Shown here one piece after another: positions 9,813-18,925 of a stretch of 64,000 nt of DNA; the first letter of the stretch is position 1, and every line of letters begins with the position of its first letter. Under the pieces are notes generated by a model. That model was not told the origin of the DNA, did no database searches, and saw nothing but the letters and a program-made list of their open reading frames with translations. Source of the DNA: Galbibacter mesophilus (GTDB lineage: Bacteria; Bacteroidota; Bacteroidia; Flavobacteriales; Flavobacteriaceae). The stretch covers positions 186,001-250,000 of the forward strand of contig NZ_JAMQVC010000002.1 in assembly GCF_023721415.1 (NCBI RefSeq), given 5' to 3'. A program made the translations under genes and the position numbers.

Positions 9813-10142
9813 TCAAATGTATATTTATTCAAAGAGGTTCTTGCTTCAAAATTAACATAATGTAGCTTTTGGGCAAACAGAAAACGGTTTAACGAGATTT
9901 TCCGAGGTTTCATAGTGTTTCTAGAACTGTGAACTGATAAATTTCGTAGGTGGTTTTAGAAACTCATAATTCATATTTCAAAAAATACCTATGCATTTCA
10001 TCGAAAAAATAGGTTTTTAAACGATTTTTATTTTTTGTTTAATACATTTGGTATATGAAAATTGAAAACGAATTTTAAATCCGATTCAATTTTTCAAGTA
10101 ATAAGAGTTTAAGAAGTACCCAAATTTTTTAAAACGCTACTT
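9813..10142. other. 330-base intergenic region before the sprC-like gene
   Basis: AT-rich DNA separating divergent genes. A CAAATGTA (minus-strand TACATTTG) at 9814-9821 touches the phosphatase start and is probably too close to act as its -7 box. The only useful signal is the plus-strand box at 10043-10050. I saw no RNA gene, repeat or small reading frame worth calling. Confidence 0.5.
10043..10050 (+). promoter_or_regulatory. -7 box (TACATTTG) of the sprC/sprF-like pair
   Basis: A perfect TAnnTTTG match 93 bases before the start codon. No good -33 element. Confidence 0.45.
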
Positions 10143-12299
10143 ATGAAAAAGTTAACAGCAACCATCGGAATTTTATTCACGCTATTTACCGCAAATAGCT
10201 TCGGTCAAAAAATCAATGCTCCTGAATTGCATTTTGAATTCGCCTGTGTGAATACCTCTTTTAATACATTTAATGCTACTTTTTCTTTTGATGAAAAACC
10301 ATTTAATGCAGATAATAAATTTTATATTGAGTTGTCTGACAAGAATGGTGCATTTTCATCTCCAACGGTTTTAAAGACAATTGAAGGTGAAAACTTTTCA
10401 TTTAAGTTCGATGCCTCTTTTTCACTTCCAGAAAAGGTTTACGGAGAAGATTATAAAATTCGTTTGCGAAGTACCTCACCTGCTATTACGGGGCCTTCAA
10501 CAGCTCCTTTTGATGCTTTTTTCGTACCTAATGAAAATTTGGTGTTAAACGAATATCAAGATGTTAGCTTATGCGGTACATCTGGAGCTACTATAGAATT
10601 GAATCAAGATATTGCAGATGAGTATGTGTGGTACAAGAATGGTGAAATTTTGAAGGTTACGAAGGATAATTTTTTAAAGGTGACTGAAGCTGGTGAATAC
10701 TATGCGGAGCCTTACTATGGAAATTGTACTGGTAAAATATATTCTAATTTGGTTATTGTAAATCAAGGTGAGGCTTTTGAAGTTTCTATTTTGGGAAATA
10801 AAAGTATTGAGGCCTGTACAGAAACCAGTATCGTTTTACAAGCTTCCATAGATGAGGAAAACTATATTTATACATGGTTTAAAGACGACGCTAAAATAGA
10901 TGGCTTGTCTAGTTATATGCCTAAATTGGAATTAGACAATTCCAAAGGGGATAATTTGGGAGCATACAGAGTAGAGATTACCAATGGTGGTGGTTGTACA
11001 TCTTCATCGGAAACTGTGAATATTCTGCAGAACAAATCTACCATTGTGGAAGTTACTTCACCTTTGAATGCAGTTATCATTGGAGATAATACGGCAACAC
11101 TTTCCATTAAAACTAATAGTAAAGAGAACGAGATAACTTGGTTTAAAAATAGTGAGGTGATTCCAAGTGCTTTCAACCAATCAAGTATAGTTGTAAGCAC
11201 ACCTGGGGAATATTATGCTGAAGTTGCTTCAAGCAATTCTTGCGCAGGAAATGTAACTTCCGAAACTTTTAGAATCTTCGAGCCAATTGCTTTCAATGCA
11301 AGTTTGGTGACAGACGCTGGGTATGAAGCTTGTAAAACCGCTACTGCGACACTTAAAATGGATGGTATTGTAGGAGCTTTAAAAAATGGGGATCGAGTAA
11401 CCATTGGAGAAGATTACTTTCATAATTTTAATGTAAGATGGTTGAAGGATGGTAATTACTTAAAAAATACTAGCAATTCTTTGGCATTAGACTATAAGGC
11501 GAATGGCAATTATCAGGTGGAAATTACTTACAAAGGACAAAGCTATTTGTCTGATAAAAAAGAAATGGTTCTTGGTTTGCCTAGTTTAAACTTACAAATT
11601 GAAAGACCTGTAACATGTGCAAACTTAAATGGAGTTCTTTCTGTTACTGCTATAGATGGTGCAAACTACAAGTGGTATAACGGAAACACGCTGATAAATG
11701 AAGGAAGCTTAAATAGCCTTACAACCGCCAGCCTTGGCGAGTACCGCGTAGAAGTTGCTTATGGTGGTTGTGCTATAACATCTAAAACCGTAACCTTAGA
11801 TCAAAACACAGACGATTTGGTAGAGGTTTATCCTGGAGAGCAAATTACGATTTCTCCAGACAGAGTTGTGGAGGCTACGGCTACAGGAGCAGATTCTTAT
11901 CAGTGGATGGATGCTGAAGGAAATATTCTTAGTAAAACAGCACTGTTTAGTATTTCTGAAGAGGGCGTTTATACGTTAATTGCCAAAGTAGGGGAGTGTG
12001 TTGTGGAAAAAACGTTAACAGTGGATTCTAACAATGTCGTGGAAATTCCGAACGTTATTAGTCCAAATAACGACTCAGTAAATGATAAGTGGACACTTCC
12101 GCAGAAATTTATCAACGACCCAGAGGTAGAGGTGATTATTTGTGATTCGTACGGGGCAACTGTCTTGAAGACAAATAAATACGAGAATAACTGGCCCAAT
12201 TCTTCTATGAATAATACCGTAGAAACTCCTGTTTTCTATTATTTTGTTAATAAAAAAGGTAAGAATATTAAAAAAGGTTCTATTACATTAGTGAACTAA
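10143..12299 (+). CDS. SprC-like type IX-secreted protein with Ig-like repeats and gliding-type C-terminal domain
   Basis: Large exported protein (718 residues) with a Sec signal peptide (cleaved after NSFGQ). At least six modules share a W-[YFLM]-K-[ND]-G ... G-x-Y-x-[AV]-E pattern, with aromatic cores near 163, 243, 330, 431, 510 and 590 and paired cysteines, as in Ig-like adhesion folds. The last 85 residues (IPNVISPNNDSVNDKW, then VFYYFVNKKGKNIKKG) are a gliding motility-associated C-terminal domain, the type B signal for type IX secretion. The next gene encodes a SprF-like protein. The layout resembles Flavobacterium sprC/sprF, so an adhesin or gliding role is plausible but not shown. 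Confidence 0.8.
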   Translation: MKKLTATIGILFTLFTANSFGQKINAPELHFEFACVNTSFNTFNATFSFDEKPFNADNKFYIELSDKNGAFSSPTVLKTIEGENFSFKFDASFSLPEKVYGEDYKIRLRSTSPAITGPSTAPFDAFFVPNENLVLNEYQDVSLCGTSGATIELNQDIADEYVWYKNGEILKVTKDNFLKVTEAGEYYAEPYYGNCTGKIYSNLVIVNQGEAFEVSILGNKSIEACTETSIVLQASIDEENYIYTWFKDDAKIDGLSSYMPKLELDNSKGDNLGAYRVEITNGGGCTSSSETVNILQNKSTIVEVTSPLNAVIIGDNTATLSIKTNSKENEITWFKNSEVIPSAFNQSSIVVSTPGEYYAEVASSNSCAGNVTSETFRIFEPIAFNASLVTDAGYEACKTATATLKMDGIVGALKNGDRVTIGEDYFHNFNVRWLKDGNYLKNTSNSLALDYKANGNYQVEITYKGQSYLSDKKEMVLGLPSLNLQIERPVTCANLNGVLSVTAIDGANYKWYNGNTLINEGSLNSLTTASLGEYRVEVAYGGCAITSKTVTLDQNTDDLVEVYPGEQITISPDRVVEATATGADSYQWMDAEGNILSKTALFSISEEGVYTLIAKVGECVVEKTLTVDSNNVVEIPNVISPNNDSVNDKWTLPQKFINDPEVEVIICDSYGATVLKTNKYENNWPNSSMNNTVETPVFYYFVNKKGKNIKKGSITLVN

Positions 12300-12334
12300 A
12301 AGCTAAAATTAACCCCAAATTAGTTTAGTTCTAT

Positions 12335-14473
12335 ATGGCAAAGAAATACCTACTTACCTTTGGTTTGCTGCTCACGTCGTATGTGCTATTTTCTCAAGTT
12401 GAAAACAGAAGCGTTACCGTAGATTGGCGACAGCAAAACCTTGCCAAATACAATCGCTTTTTGGTAAACCCGACCTACAGTATTGTTGGGAACAACACCA
12501 AAGCCGTGAGTTTTTGGAGTAGGATTCAGTGGACGGGCATTGAGAATTCGCCGCAAACATACCTGCTAAGCTATTCTGGTAAGGTAGGAAAGAGGTCTGG
12601 TGCCGGACTAGGGCTTTATCAACAAAATTTAGGACTGCTTACCGATTCTGGTTTACTGCTTAACTACGCATACAGCGTTCCTTTTAGCGATGAAACATCC
12701 TTAACCGTGGGGTTAAACTCCACTATGTTTCGACGCGGACTTAATAAAAACGCCATTAATTCTACCGAGCCTGATCCAGCTGTTTTGGAGAACCAAGACG
12801 ACTTTTTATGGTTGGTAATGCCAGGGATTAATTTAACGGTTGGAAGCTTCGATGTAGGTTTTTATGCTGAAAACTTATTCGATTATAACTTTAATGACTC
12901 CAATACCGTTACCGATTTTTCAGATAAGATATTTTCAGGACAATTGGCCTATAGCAAAACTTTTGACCGTGCAGTAGGCTTTATGGATAATGCCGTTTGG
13001 AGAACAGTAGTTTATGGAAAAACACTTCCAAATGAAGACTTTCAGATTGGATTTAATTCCATTATCGATTTACCTTACACCGGTTGGTTCCAAGCTGGTT
13101 ATAACACAAACTATGGTATTGCCGCTGGTTTAGGGGTTAAAGTTGGTGAAGGGATAAGTATAGGTATTAATTACGAAAACGGTACCAGCAATACAAACAA
13201 TTCCTTTGGAGCGACTTACGAGGCAATTGCAACTATTGAATTAGGTCCGCGGGAAATGCGTAAAAACCAAGCACCAAGTGGAGGTAAAGCGGTTGCGACT
13301 AAAAATGTTAATGAAGAAGATTATATCACGTCTGAAGAGCTTCGTCAAAAAAGAGAAGAGGATGTAAGCAAGATGTTGAATTCTTCATCTTCTGAAGAGG
13401 TAGTGGCAGAGAAATCAACAGAATCTACGGAAGATGCTACTTCAAAATACGCCCTTTATGGAAGAGAAGCTAAAACAAATGAAGATAAGAATGAAGTTGT
13501 AGATACTTCAGTAAGCAAAACAGCTGCTGAGAATAAGTCAGTTGAAGAGAAATCAACCGAGGCAGCCAATAATAAGTATGCCTTGTATGCAGGTTCCGCC
13601 AAGAAAACTTCAGAAAAAAATACAGGAAAATCAGAGGCTACGGAAATTAAAAATGATGTGGCGGATGAATATGCGATTTCTGAAAAAGCTTCAAGTCATA
13701 ATGAAGTTGCTGATGATACTTCTGAGGAATATGTTTCAAATACATCGGCCACTTCAAATACTGCCAAATCTGAAGAGAGCAACGACGTTTCAGAATATCC
13801 TAAAAGTCAAGCATCCGTTACGACTTTAGAAAAAACTGAAAAAACAGATGTGGATGAATACAATGTAGCGGTGCCAACTTCAGCAGTCGTTTCCGCAAAT
13901 GCTGTGGATAATGTTGATGAGTATGGAAAAGCACCTAGTAATGCTGAAGAAAATAACAAAGCAGTTGTTTATGAAGCGGATGCAGAGGAATATGCAAAGG
14001 CAGCCCAAGAACAGTTTAATGCTACCGCTAAAAAAGATGAGAACACAAATGTTAACAATACTGAGACCGCAACGCGCACGGAAGAAGAAATTATTGAGGC
14101 AGAGTATCAGGCATTCTTAAGAAAAAGCGATTCGCTGGCAAATACTATTCAGACCAAAAGTGTAGATAGCACCGCAGTAACCGCAGAAATTTTTGGTGCA
14201 GATACAAGTTATAAAACCATAAGCAGTGCGCCGGGGATTGAAAAAGGGTTTTATTTGGTTGTCAATGTCTTTTCTAAGGCGTCCTATTTTAATGAATTTG
14301 TAGACGATTTAAGAAGTCGTGGTTTCGAGCCTAAATTCTTTATCAATCCGGAAAACGATTATTATTATGTGTATTTATATAAAGCCGACCGATACTTAAC
14401 CATAAAAAGCCTGCAACGCAACAATGTAAACGACACTTATTTTGCCGATAAATGGGTACTTTGGGTAAAATAG
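12335..14473 (+). CDS. PorP/SprF family outer-membrane protein with repetitive linker and SPOR-like C-terminal domain
   Basis: Residues 1-20 are a signal peptide. About 25-305 form a PorP/SprF-type beta-barrel (YNRFLVNPTYSIVG, SGAGLGLYQQNLG, ISIGINYENGTS), the class that helps a partner protein leave through the type IX system. Then comes something unusual: about 300 residues of charged, low-complexity sequence with recurring [DE]EY motifs and two KYALY units, and a final domain of about 80 residues (GFYLVVNVFSKASYFNEFVD to DKWVLWVK) that looks SPOR-like. Canonical SprF stops after the barrel. It lies 35 bases after the sprC-like gene, its likely client. The SPOR assignment is from fold pattern only. 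Confidence 0.8.
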   Translation: MAKKYLLTFGLLLTSYVLFSQVENRSVTVDWRQQNLAKYNRFLVNPTYSIVGNNTKAVSFWSRIQWTGIENSPQTYLLSYSGKVGKRSGAGLGLYQQNLGLLTDSGLLLNYAYSVPFSDETSLTVGLNSTMFRRGLNKNAINSTEPDPAVLENQDDFLWLVMPGINLTVGSFDVGFYAENLFDYNFNDSNTVTDFSDKIFSGQLAYSKTFDRAVGFMDNAVWRTVVYGKTLPNEDFQIGFNSIIDLPYTGWFQAGYNTNYGIAAGLGVKVGEGISIGINYENGTSNTNNSFGATYEAIATIELGPREMRKNQAPSGGKAVATKNVNEEDYITSEELRQKREEDVSKMLNSSSSEEVVAEKSTESTEDATSKYALYGREAKTNEDKNEVVDTSVSKTAAENKSVEEKSTEAANNKYALYAGSAKKTSEKNTGKSEATEIKNDVADEYAISEKASSHNEVADDTSEEYVSNTSATSNTAKSEESNDVSEYPKSQASVTTLEKTEKTDVDEYNVAVPTSAVVSANAVDNVDEYGKAPSNAEENNKAVVYEADAEEYAKAAQEQFNATAKKDENTNVNNTETATRTEEEIIEAEYQAFLRKSDSLANTIQTKSVDSTAVTAEIFGADTSYKTISSAPGIEKGFYLVVNVFSKASYFNEFVDDLRSRGFEPKFFINPENDYYYVYLYKADRYLTIKSLQRNNVNDTYFADKWVLWVK

Positions 14474-14707
14474 GGGTCTCTAAAATAGATAGGTATTGTT
14501 GTTGCTAGGCGCTTAAGCTCTTTTCAGATTTTTGGGAAGGGCTTTTTTTAAAGTACAAAATGGAGGCCTAAATTGTTCTGAAATTTCCGAAGATAACACT
14601 GCATAAAGCACAGGATGGTCTGCTTAGCTCACTAATTGTTAAAATGTAGAAAATGAAGGTTTGTTTGGAAATTAAATCATTCTAGTTCAAATAAACGGAT
14701 GCTTTGC

Positions 14708-15247
14708 TTAAGAAACCTCAAAAAAGCTAAAAACACTTCCACCGTATTTGCGAGCTTCTGTGAATCCTTTAAAATCGCTCAAATCGGTGTGTTTTGAATG
14801 TTCTATTATCAAAATACCTTCTTCTGATAAAAGATTATTTTCGAAAATAAGAGTAACTATCTTTTGGAATTGCTCTAAATCAAAATTGTAAGGAGGATCC
14901 GCAAAAACAATATCTGCCTGTTGGGTAGTTTTTTCTAGGAAGGCAAACACATCACTCTTAATCGGCTTTATAGGGAAATCCAGCTCATCTTTAATTTTAC
15001 TTATGTATTTTACACAACCTGCATCGCCATCTACGGATGTGATGCTCAAAGCGCCTCTGCTCGCAAATTCATAGCTGATGTTTCCTGTTCCGGAAAATAA
15101 ATCCAACACCGTTGTTTCATCAAAATAGAATTGATTGTTCAGAATGTTAAATAACGCTTCTTTGGCAAAATCGGTAGTGGGTCGCACCGGTAATTTGCTG
15201 GGCGCAATTAGTCTTTTTCCTTTGTATTTTCCAGATATGATTCGCAT
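14708..15247 (-). CDS. rsmD: 16S rRNA (guanine(966)-N(2))-methyltransferase RsmD
   Basis: SAM-dependent methyltransferase that modifies G966 of 16S rRNA. The 179-residue protein starts with the family's MRIISGKYKGKRL, has the SAM-binding DLFSGTGNISYE at 49-60 and the catalytic DPPY at 117-120. The start overlaps the stop of the DUF3822 gene upstream by one base, so the two are co-transcribed. This DUF3822-rsmD order is typical for Flavobacteriia. Confidence 0.95.
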   Translation of the reverse strand: MRIISGKYKGKRLIAPSKLPVRPTTDFAKEALFNILNNQFYFDETTVLDLFSGTGNISYEFASRGALSITSVDGDAGCVKYISKIKDELDFPIKPIKSDVFAFLEKTTQQADIVFADPPYNFDLEQFQKIVTLIFENNLLSEEGILIIEHSKHTDLSDFKGFTEARKYGGSVFSFFEVS

Positions 15248-16080
15248 TAAAGACTGTTTAGTAAAATGACTGTGTTTGAATTTGTGTTTATTTCCCCTAA
15301 ATTTTGGACTTCCTTATTATTTGAAGATATTTCAATTATCTCAAGGTTTCGAATGTACTTGTAAGCGAGGGTATAAAGGGCATGCTCTTTAGATATCGCT
15401 CCAAAAAGATAGGTAGGTGTTTCCTCAGGATTTAAGTTTAGTTGCTCGATGGTGAACAGAAGATAATAAAGAAAATCTTCCTTTTCTTGGTAGGAGAATG
15501 TGTTGTAAAGAATAAGTTTCTTCTGATGCAGAACGACAATTTCAAAATGATTTTCACAAACATGAACAAATACCGTTTCCGCATCATTTTTTTTAGGGAC
15601 TTTAAATAGTGTTTCTAGAAGAACAGTAGAAAAATGTTTGTATTCAAAGTCACCAAACTTTTCAAATAGATAATTATTAATGTTTGTAAACGGAACATAC
15701 ACGTTGAAAATATCGTGAGAGGTTAGCTCGTCATAATTAATATAATCAGTCTCTAAAAGCTTGACATTATATTTTAGGTAATTGGAAAGATTGCTTTCGT
15801 TGAAGAGGGATTTTGGTATAAAAGCAGAAAGTTCATTTTCATGAATAACATTAATCCTTTGAAAGTTTATGCTTTTAATACTTTCTTTTTCAAACCAAGT
15901 ATTCAGGTGTGTTTGAAGTTTTTCTGGTGTTACCTTTTGATTAAAGGAGACAGTATCTAGCTTTTCAATTTTATTTTGTGCAGTATCTAGGATACAAAAA
16001 GAAAGTCCACTCAAGCTAACTTGAATGGACAGTTCTTTAAAATTTTTAGAAAGTGTATTACTTGTTGTCTTTTGTGTCAT
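15247..16080 (-). CDS. DUF3822 family protein
   Basis: A 277-residue cytoplasmic protein of the DUF3822 family, which I recognise from its position directly upstream of rsmD and from patterns such as LSIQVSLSGLSFCILD near the start and a central HVCENHFEIVVL strand. The fold looks like a degenerate actin/sugar-kinase type with two similar halves, but no nucleotide-binding motif is evident. Function unknown. It overlaps the preceding gene (16058-16708) by 23 bases and rsmD by one base, so the three genes form an operon. Confidence 0.75.
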   Translation of the reverse strand: MTQKTTSNTLSKNFKELSIQVSLSGLSFCILDTAQNKIEKLDTVSFNQKVTPEKLQTHLNTWFEKESIKSINFQRINVIHENELSAFIPKSLFNESNLSNYLKYNVKLLETDYINYDELTSHDIFNVYVPFTNINNYLFEKFGDFEYKHFSTVLLETLFKVPKKNDAETVFVHVCENHFEIVVLHQKKLILYNTFSYQEKEDFLYYLLFTIEQLNLNPEETPTYLFGAISKEHALYTLAYKYIRNLEIIEISSNNKEVQNLGEINTNSNTVILLNSL

Positions 16081-16708
16081 AATAAGGTGGCCAGTTTGCG
16101 CTTGTACTTACCTTGGTAAGACTACCTACTTTTATTTCAGGGCCATTAACTTCTTCCACCGAAATAGCTGCTTTTTCATTAGCAACAAGATCTTCCGGTT
16201 GGTCGTATAGCAATACAGACTTGTCAACTTTCACTTCAAATACAGGAGCTGTAAATCCGTTAGCGTTAATGGTTTTAGCGCTCATGTCGAATTTCTCGTT
16301 GTTTTGCGCATAAGGCACAGACGCTAGGTTTTTGTAGGAATCAGACCCACCAAACAAAGAATCTTTTACAGGAACAAACCCTAATGTGTCAATAATTTTA
16401 ACCTCTCTTTCCATGTCAATTTTATACACTTTATCATACTCCATGTAAGAGGAATCCCTTTGCTGTGTAAGCGTGTACTGTGCAGTATCAATAAATTTAA
16501 TAAGGCTAGGGAAATCTTTCGCGAACTTTCCTGTAACAGTTCTGTGCGCTTCTTGTGCATCCCTAATGTCTTTTAATTTTTCAATAGCGGCCGAGTATCT
16601 TTCTTTTTTGATTTTATCAAATTTAATAGGTCCCATAACCGATTGATAGATTTGGTAACCGAAAAAGATGCTTAAAAGCCAAAGAGCAATTTGTATTACT
16701 GTCTTCAT
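16058..16708 (-). CDS. Conserved hypothetical membrane-anchored protein
   Basis: A 216-residue protein with one N-terminal transmembrane segment (about 5-24, IALWLLSIFFGYQIYQ) and a helix containing KIKKERYSAAIEKLKDIRDA, then a periplasmic part of mixed strands. The single TM followed by a long amphipathic helix resembles pseudopilin or division-protein layouts, but no prepilin cleavage site is present. First gene of the operon with DUF3822 and rsmD, with its own -7 box. I do not recognise a characterised family. Confidence 0.6.
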   Translation of the reverse strand: MKTVIQIALWLLSIFFGYQIYQSVMGPIKFDKIKKERYSAAIEKLKDIRDAQEAHRTVTGKFAKDFPSLIKFIDTAQYTLTQQRDSSYMEYDKVYKIDMEREVKIIDTLGFVPVKDSLFGGSDSYKNLASVPYAQNNEKFDMSAKTINANGFTAPVFEVKVDKSVLLYDQPEDLVANEKAAISVEEVNGPEIKVGSLTKVSTSANWPPYYDTKDNK

Positions 16709-16739
16709 TTTCTAATTTTTGAATTAAAGAGGTTTTACG

Positions 16740-16747
16740 CAAATCTA
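16740..16747 (-). promoter_or_regulatory. -7 box (TAGATTTG, minus strand) of the rsmD operon
   Basis: Plus-strand CAAATCTA gives TAGATTTG on the minus strand, 32 bases before the first gene's start. No clear -33. Confidence 0.45.
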
Positions 16748-16792
16748 CAATTTTTTTTTATTCATGAAAGGTATAGCTCAAAAAAACATCAG

Positions 16793-16800
16793 TAATTTTG
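16793..16800 (+). promoter_or_regulatory. -7 box (TAATTTTG) of the RecD-like helicase gene
   Basis: A perfect TAnnTTTG match 18 bases before ATG 16818. It falls inside the longer reading frame that begins at 16764, which argues for the later start. Confidence 0.4.
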
Positions 16801-16817
16801 GGTCTGAAAACGATTTT

Positions 16818-18242
16818 ATGGACGCCGCATCATTTTATAAATTACTAAAAGAAAAGTTTCCGCATACCCCTACTTTGAAGCAAGATATTGTGCTTCAACA
16901 ACTTTCGGATTTTATTTTTTCAGAAAATAAAAATGAACTGTTTTTGTTGAAGGGATTTGCAGGAACGGGAAAAACTACAATTATTGGTGCTGTGGTTACC
17001 AATTTATGGAAAACCTTAAAAAAATCGGTTTTATTGGCACCTACTGGTAGGGCAGCCAAGGTTATCACAAATTATTCTGGAACTACAGCGCATACCATTC
17101 ATAAGCATATTTATTTTCCGAAGAAAGAAAAAGGAGGGGGTGTTAAATTTGTTTTGTCGCCCAATAAGCATAAAAACACCATTTTTATTGTGGATGAAGC
17201 CTCAATGATTTCCGATACGTCTTCCGATTCTAAAATTTTTGATAATGGTTCCTTATTGGATGACCTTATTATGTATGTGTATTCCGGACATAAATGTAAA
17301 TTGATTTTAATAGGGGATACTGCACAGTTACCGCCTGTAAACACAACCCTTAGTCCGGCACTGAATGAAAACACACTTTCCTTGAATTACAACAAGGAAG
17401 TAAAGAAAATGGAACTCGACGAGGTGGTGCGTCAGCAATTGGATTCTGGAATTTTACTGAATGCAACCAACCTTCGTGAGCAGCTTCAAGATGATTTTGT
17501 TGATGATTTTAAATTTCAGTTGGGGAACTTTAAGGACATTGTTCGTTTAATTGATGGTTATGAAATACAGGACGCCATAAACGATTCCTACAGTGAAAAC
17601 GGAAAAGAAGAAACAGCCATTGTGGTTCGCTCCAACAAACGCGCCAACCTTTATAATCAACAAATCAGGGGGCGAATTCTTTTTTTGGAAAATGAATTGG
17701 CTACAGGCGATTATTTAATGGTGGTCAAGAACAATTATTTTTGGTTGAAACCAACTTCGGAAGCCGGATTTATTGCTAATGGTGATATTGTTGAAGTGTT
17801 GGAGATTTTTGCCATTAAAGAATTGTACGGATTTAAATTTGCAGAAGTAAAAGTCCAAATGGTCGATTATCCAAATATGAAACCTTTTGAAACGGTCCTA
17901 ATGTTGGATACCTTGGATATAAATTCGCCTTCGCTTTCTTACGAGGATGGAAATAAATTGTACCAAGAAGTGATGTTGGATTATGAGGAAGAGACTTCAA
18001 AATACAAGAAATTTCTAAAGGTTAAGAATAATAAGTACTTCAACGCATTACAAGTGAAATTCTCTTATGCCGTTACCTGTCATAAAAGTCAGGGTGGTCA
18101 ATGGGATACGGTATTTGTAGAGCAGCCTTATTTGCCAAATGGAGTGGACAAGGAGTATTTACGCTGGTTGTATACCGCAGTAACCCGTGCCAAAAGGAAA
18201 CTATACCTAATCGGATTCAAAGACGAATTTTTTCAAAAGTAA
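16818..18242 (+). CDS. RecD-like superfamily 1 DNA helicase / AAA ATPase
   Basis: Predicted ATP-dependent helicase of the RecD/Pif1 group (474 residues from this start). Walker A is LLKGFAGTGKTT (near 40-51), followed by LLAPTGRAAKV, Walker B IFIVDEASMIS, motif III ILIGDTAQLPPV, a KMELDEVVRQ motif, and the UvrD_C_2 segment TCHKSQGGQWDTVFVEQP with YTAVTRAK at the end. It lacks the long RecD2 N-terminal domain, so it is a short stand-alone form common in Bacteroidota. I chose ATG 16818 over 16764 because the typical N-terminus (ASFYKLLKEKFPHTPTLKQD) begins there and a -7 box lies upstream. Its DNA-repair role is inferred. Confidence 0.87.
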   Translation: MDAASFYKLLKEKFPHTPTLKQDIVLQQLSDFIFSENKNELFLLKGFAGTGKTTIIGAVVTNLWKTLKKSVLLAPTGRAAKVITNYSGTTAHTIHKHIYFPKKEKGGGVKFVLSPNKHKNTIFIVDEASMISDTSSDSKIFDNGSLLDDLIMYVYSGHKCKLILIGDTAQLPPVNTTLSPALNENTLSLNYNKEVKKMELDEVVRQQLDSGILLNATNLREQLQDDFVDDFKFQLGNFKDIVRLIDGYEIQDAINDSYSENGKEETAIVVRSNKRANLYNQQIRGRILFLENELATGDYLMVVKNNYFWLKPTSEAGFIANGDIVEVLEIFAIKELYGFKFAEVKVQMVDYPNMKPFETVLMLDTLDINSPSLSYEDGNKLYQEVMLDYEEETSKYKKFLKVKNNKYFNALQVKFSYAVTCHKSQGGQWDTVFVEQPYLPNGVDKEYLRWLYTAVTRAKRKLYLIGFKDEFFQK

Positions 18243-18311
18243 TTTCGAGCTATACTTATCTGCAAAGTTTCTATTGTAAAAAATGCTTACATTTATATAA
18301 ATGCAAGGTAA

Positions 18312-18878
18312 ATGACTTCAGAAACAATAATAAGTATATTTTTAGGGGTTGGCTTGGCGGCTTCGGCCGGCTTCCGTGTTTTTTTGCCTTTGTTTATACT
18401 CAGCTTGGCAGCACACTTTAACGTAATAGACGTGAGCGGTAACTGGGAATGGATAGGTTCCGTAGCAGCTATAATCACACTTGGGGTAGCCATGCTATTT
18501 GAAATTTTTGCTTATTACATTCCATTTGTAGATAATGCGTTGGATACAATTGCGGTTCCGCTGGCAGCAATTGCTGGTACGGCTGTAATGGTTTCAACTA
18601 TTGCCGAGCTTTCTCCAGTAGTAACTTGGGCTATGGCTATTATCGCTGGAGGCGGAACAGCAACTTTGGTAAAAGGAGCCTCAGCGGGGACCAGATTAAC
18701 TTCTTCTGCAACAACGGCTGGCTTGGGAAACCCTGTTGTTTCTACTGTGGAGACGGGTAGCGCGTTATTTATGTCTGTTGTGTCCGTGTTTTTTCCCTTT
18801 TTAGCAGTTATATTTACTATTTTAATATTGTTGTTAATTTTTTGGTTTTATAAAAAACTGAGACCAAGTAAGAACTAA
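18312..18878 (+). CDS. DUF4126 family membrane protein
   Basis: A 188-residue, very hydrophobic protein with about five membrane segments ([59 protein letters not shown]). The Gly/Ala-rich repeated pattern and the [10 protein letters not shown] segment match DUF4126. Function unknown. It starts 70 bases after the helicase gene and ends 48 bases before kdsB, which has its own -7 box. Confidence 0.8.
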   Translation: MTSETIISIFLGVGLAASAGFRVFLPLFILSLAAHFNVIDVSGNWEWIGSVAAIITLGVAMLFEIFAYYIPFVDNALDTIAVPLAAIAGTAVMVSTIAELSPVVTWAMAIIAGGGTATLVKGASAGTRLTSSATTAGLGNPVVSTVETGSALFMSVVSVFFPFLAVIFTILILLLIFWFYKKLRPSKN

Positions 18879-18895
18879 ATTCTCGATTATATCCT

Positions 18896-18903
18896 TATTT
18901 TTG
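18896..18903 (+). promoter_or_regulatory. -7 box (TATTTTTG) of the kdsB operon
   Basis: A perfect TAnnTTTG match 23 bases before ATG 18926. No clear -33 element. Confidence 0.4.
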
Positions 18904-18925
18904 TTCAGAAGAAATGCAAAATAAT

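Noticed and set aside
13542-14120. Two plus-strand frames within the sprF-like gene
   Set aside because: Met/Lys/Gln-rich readings of the low-complexity linker in a wrong frame; the SprF frame continues to its C-terminal domain.
14510-14556. Possible terminator after the sprF-like gene (GCTCTTTTC...GAAGGGCTTTTTTT)
   Set aside because: The stem has several mismatches; only the T run is convincing, so it is not listed as a feature.
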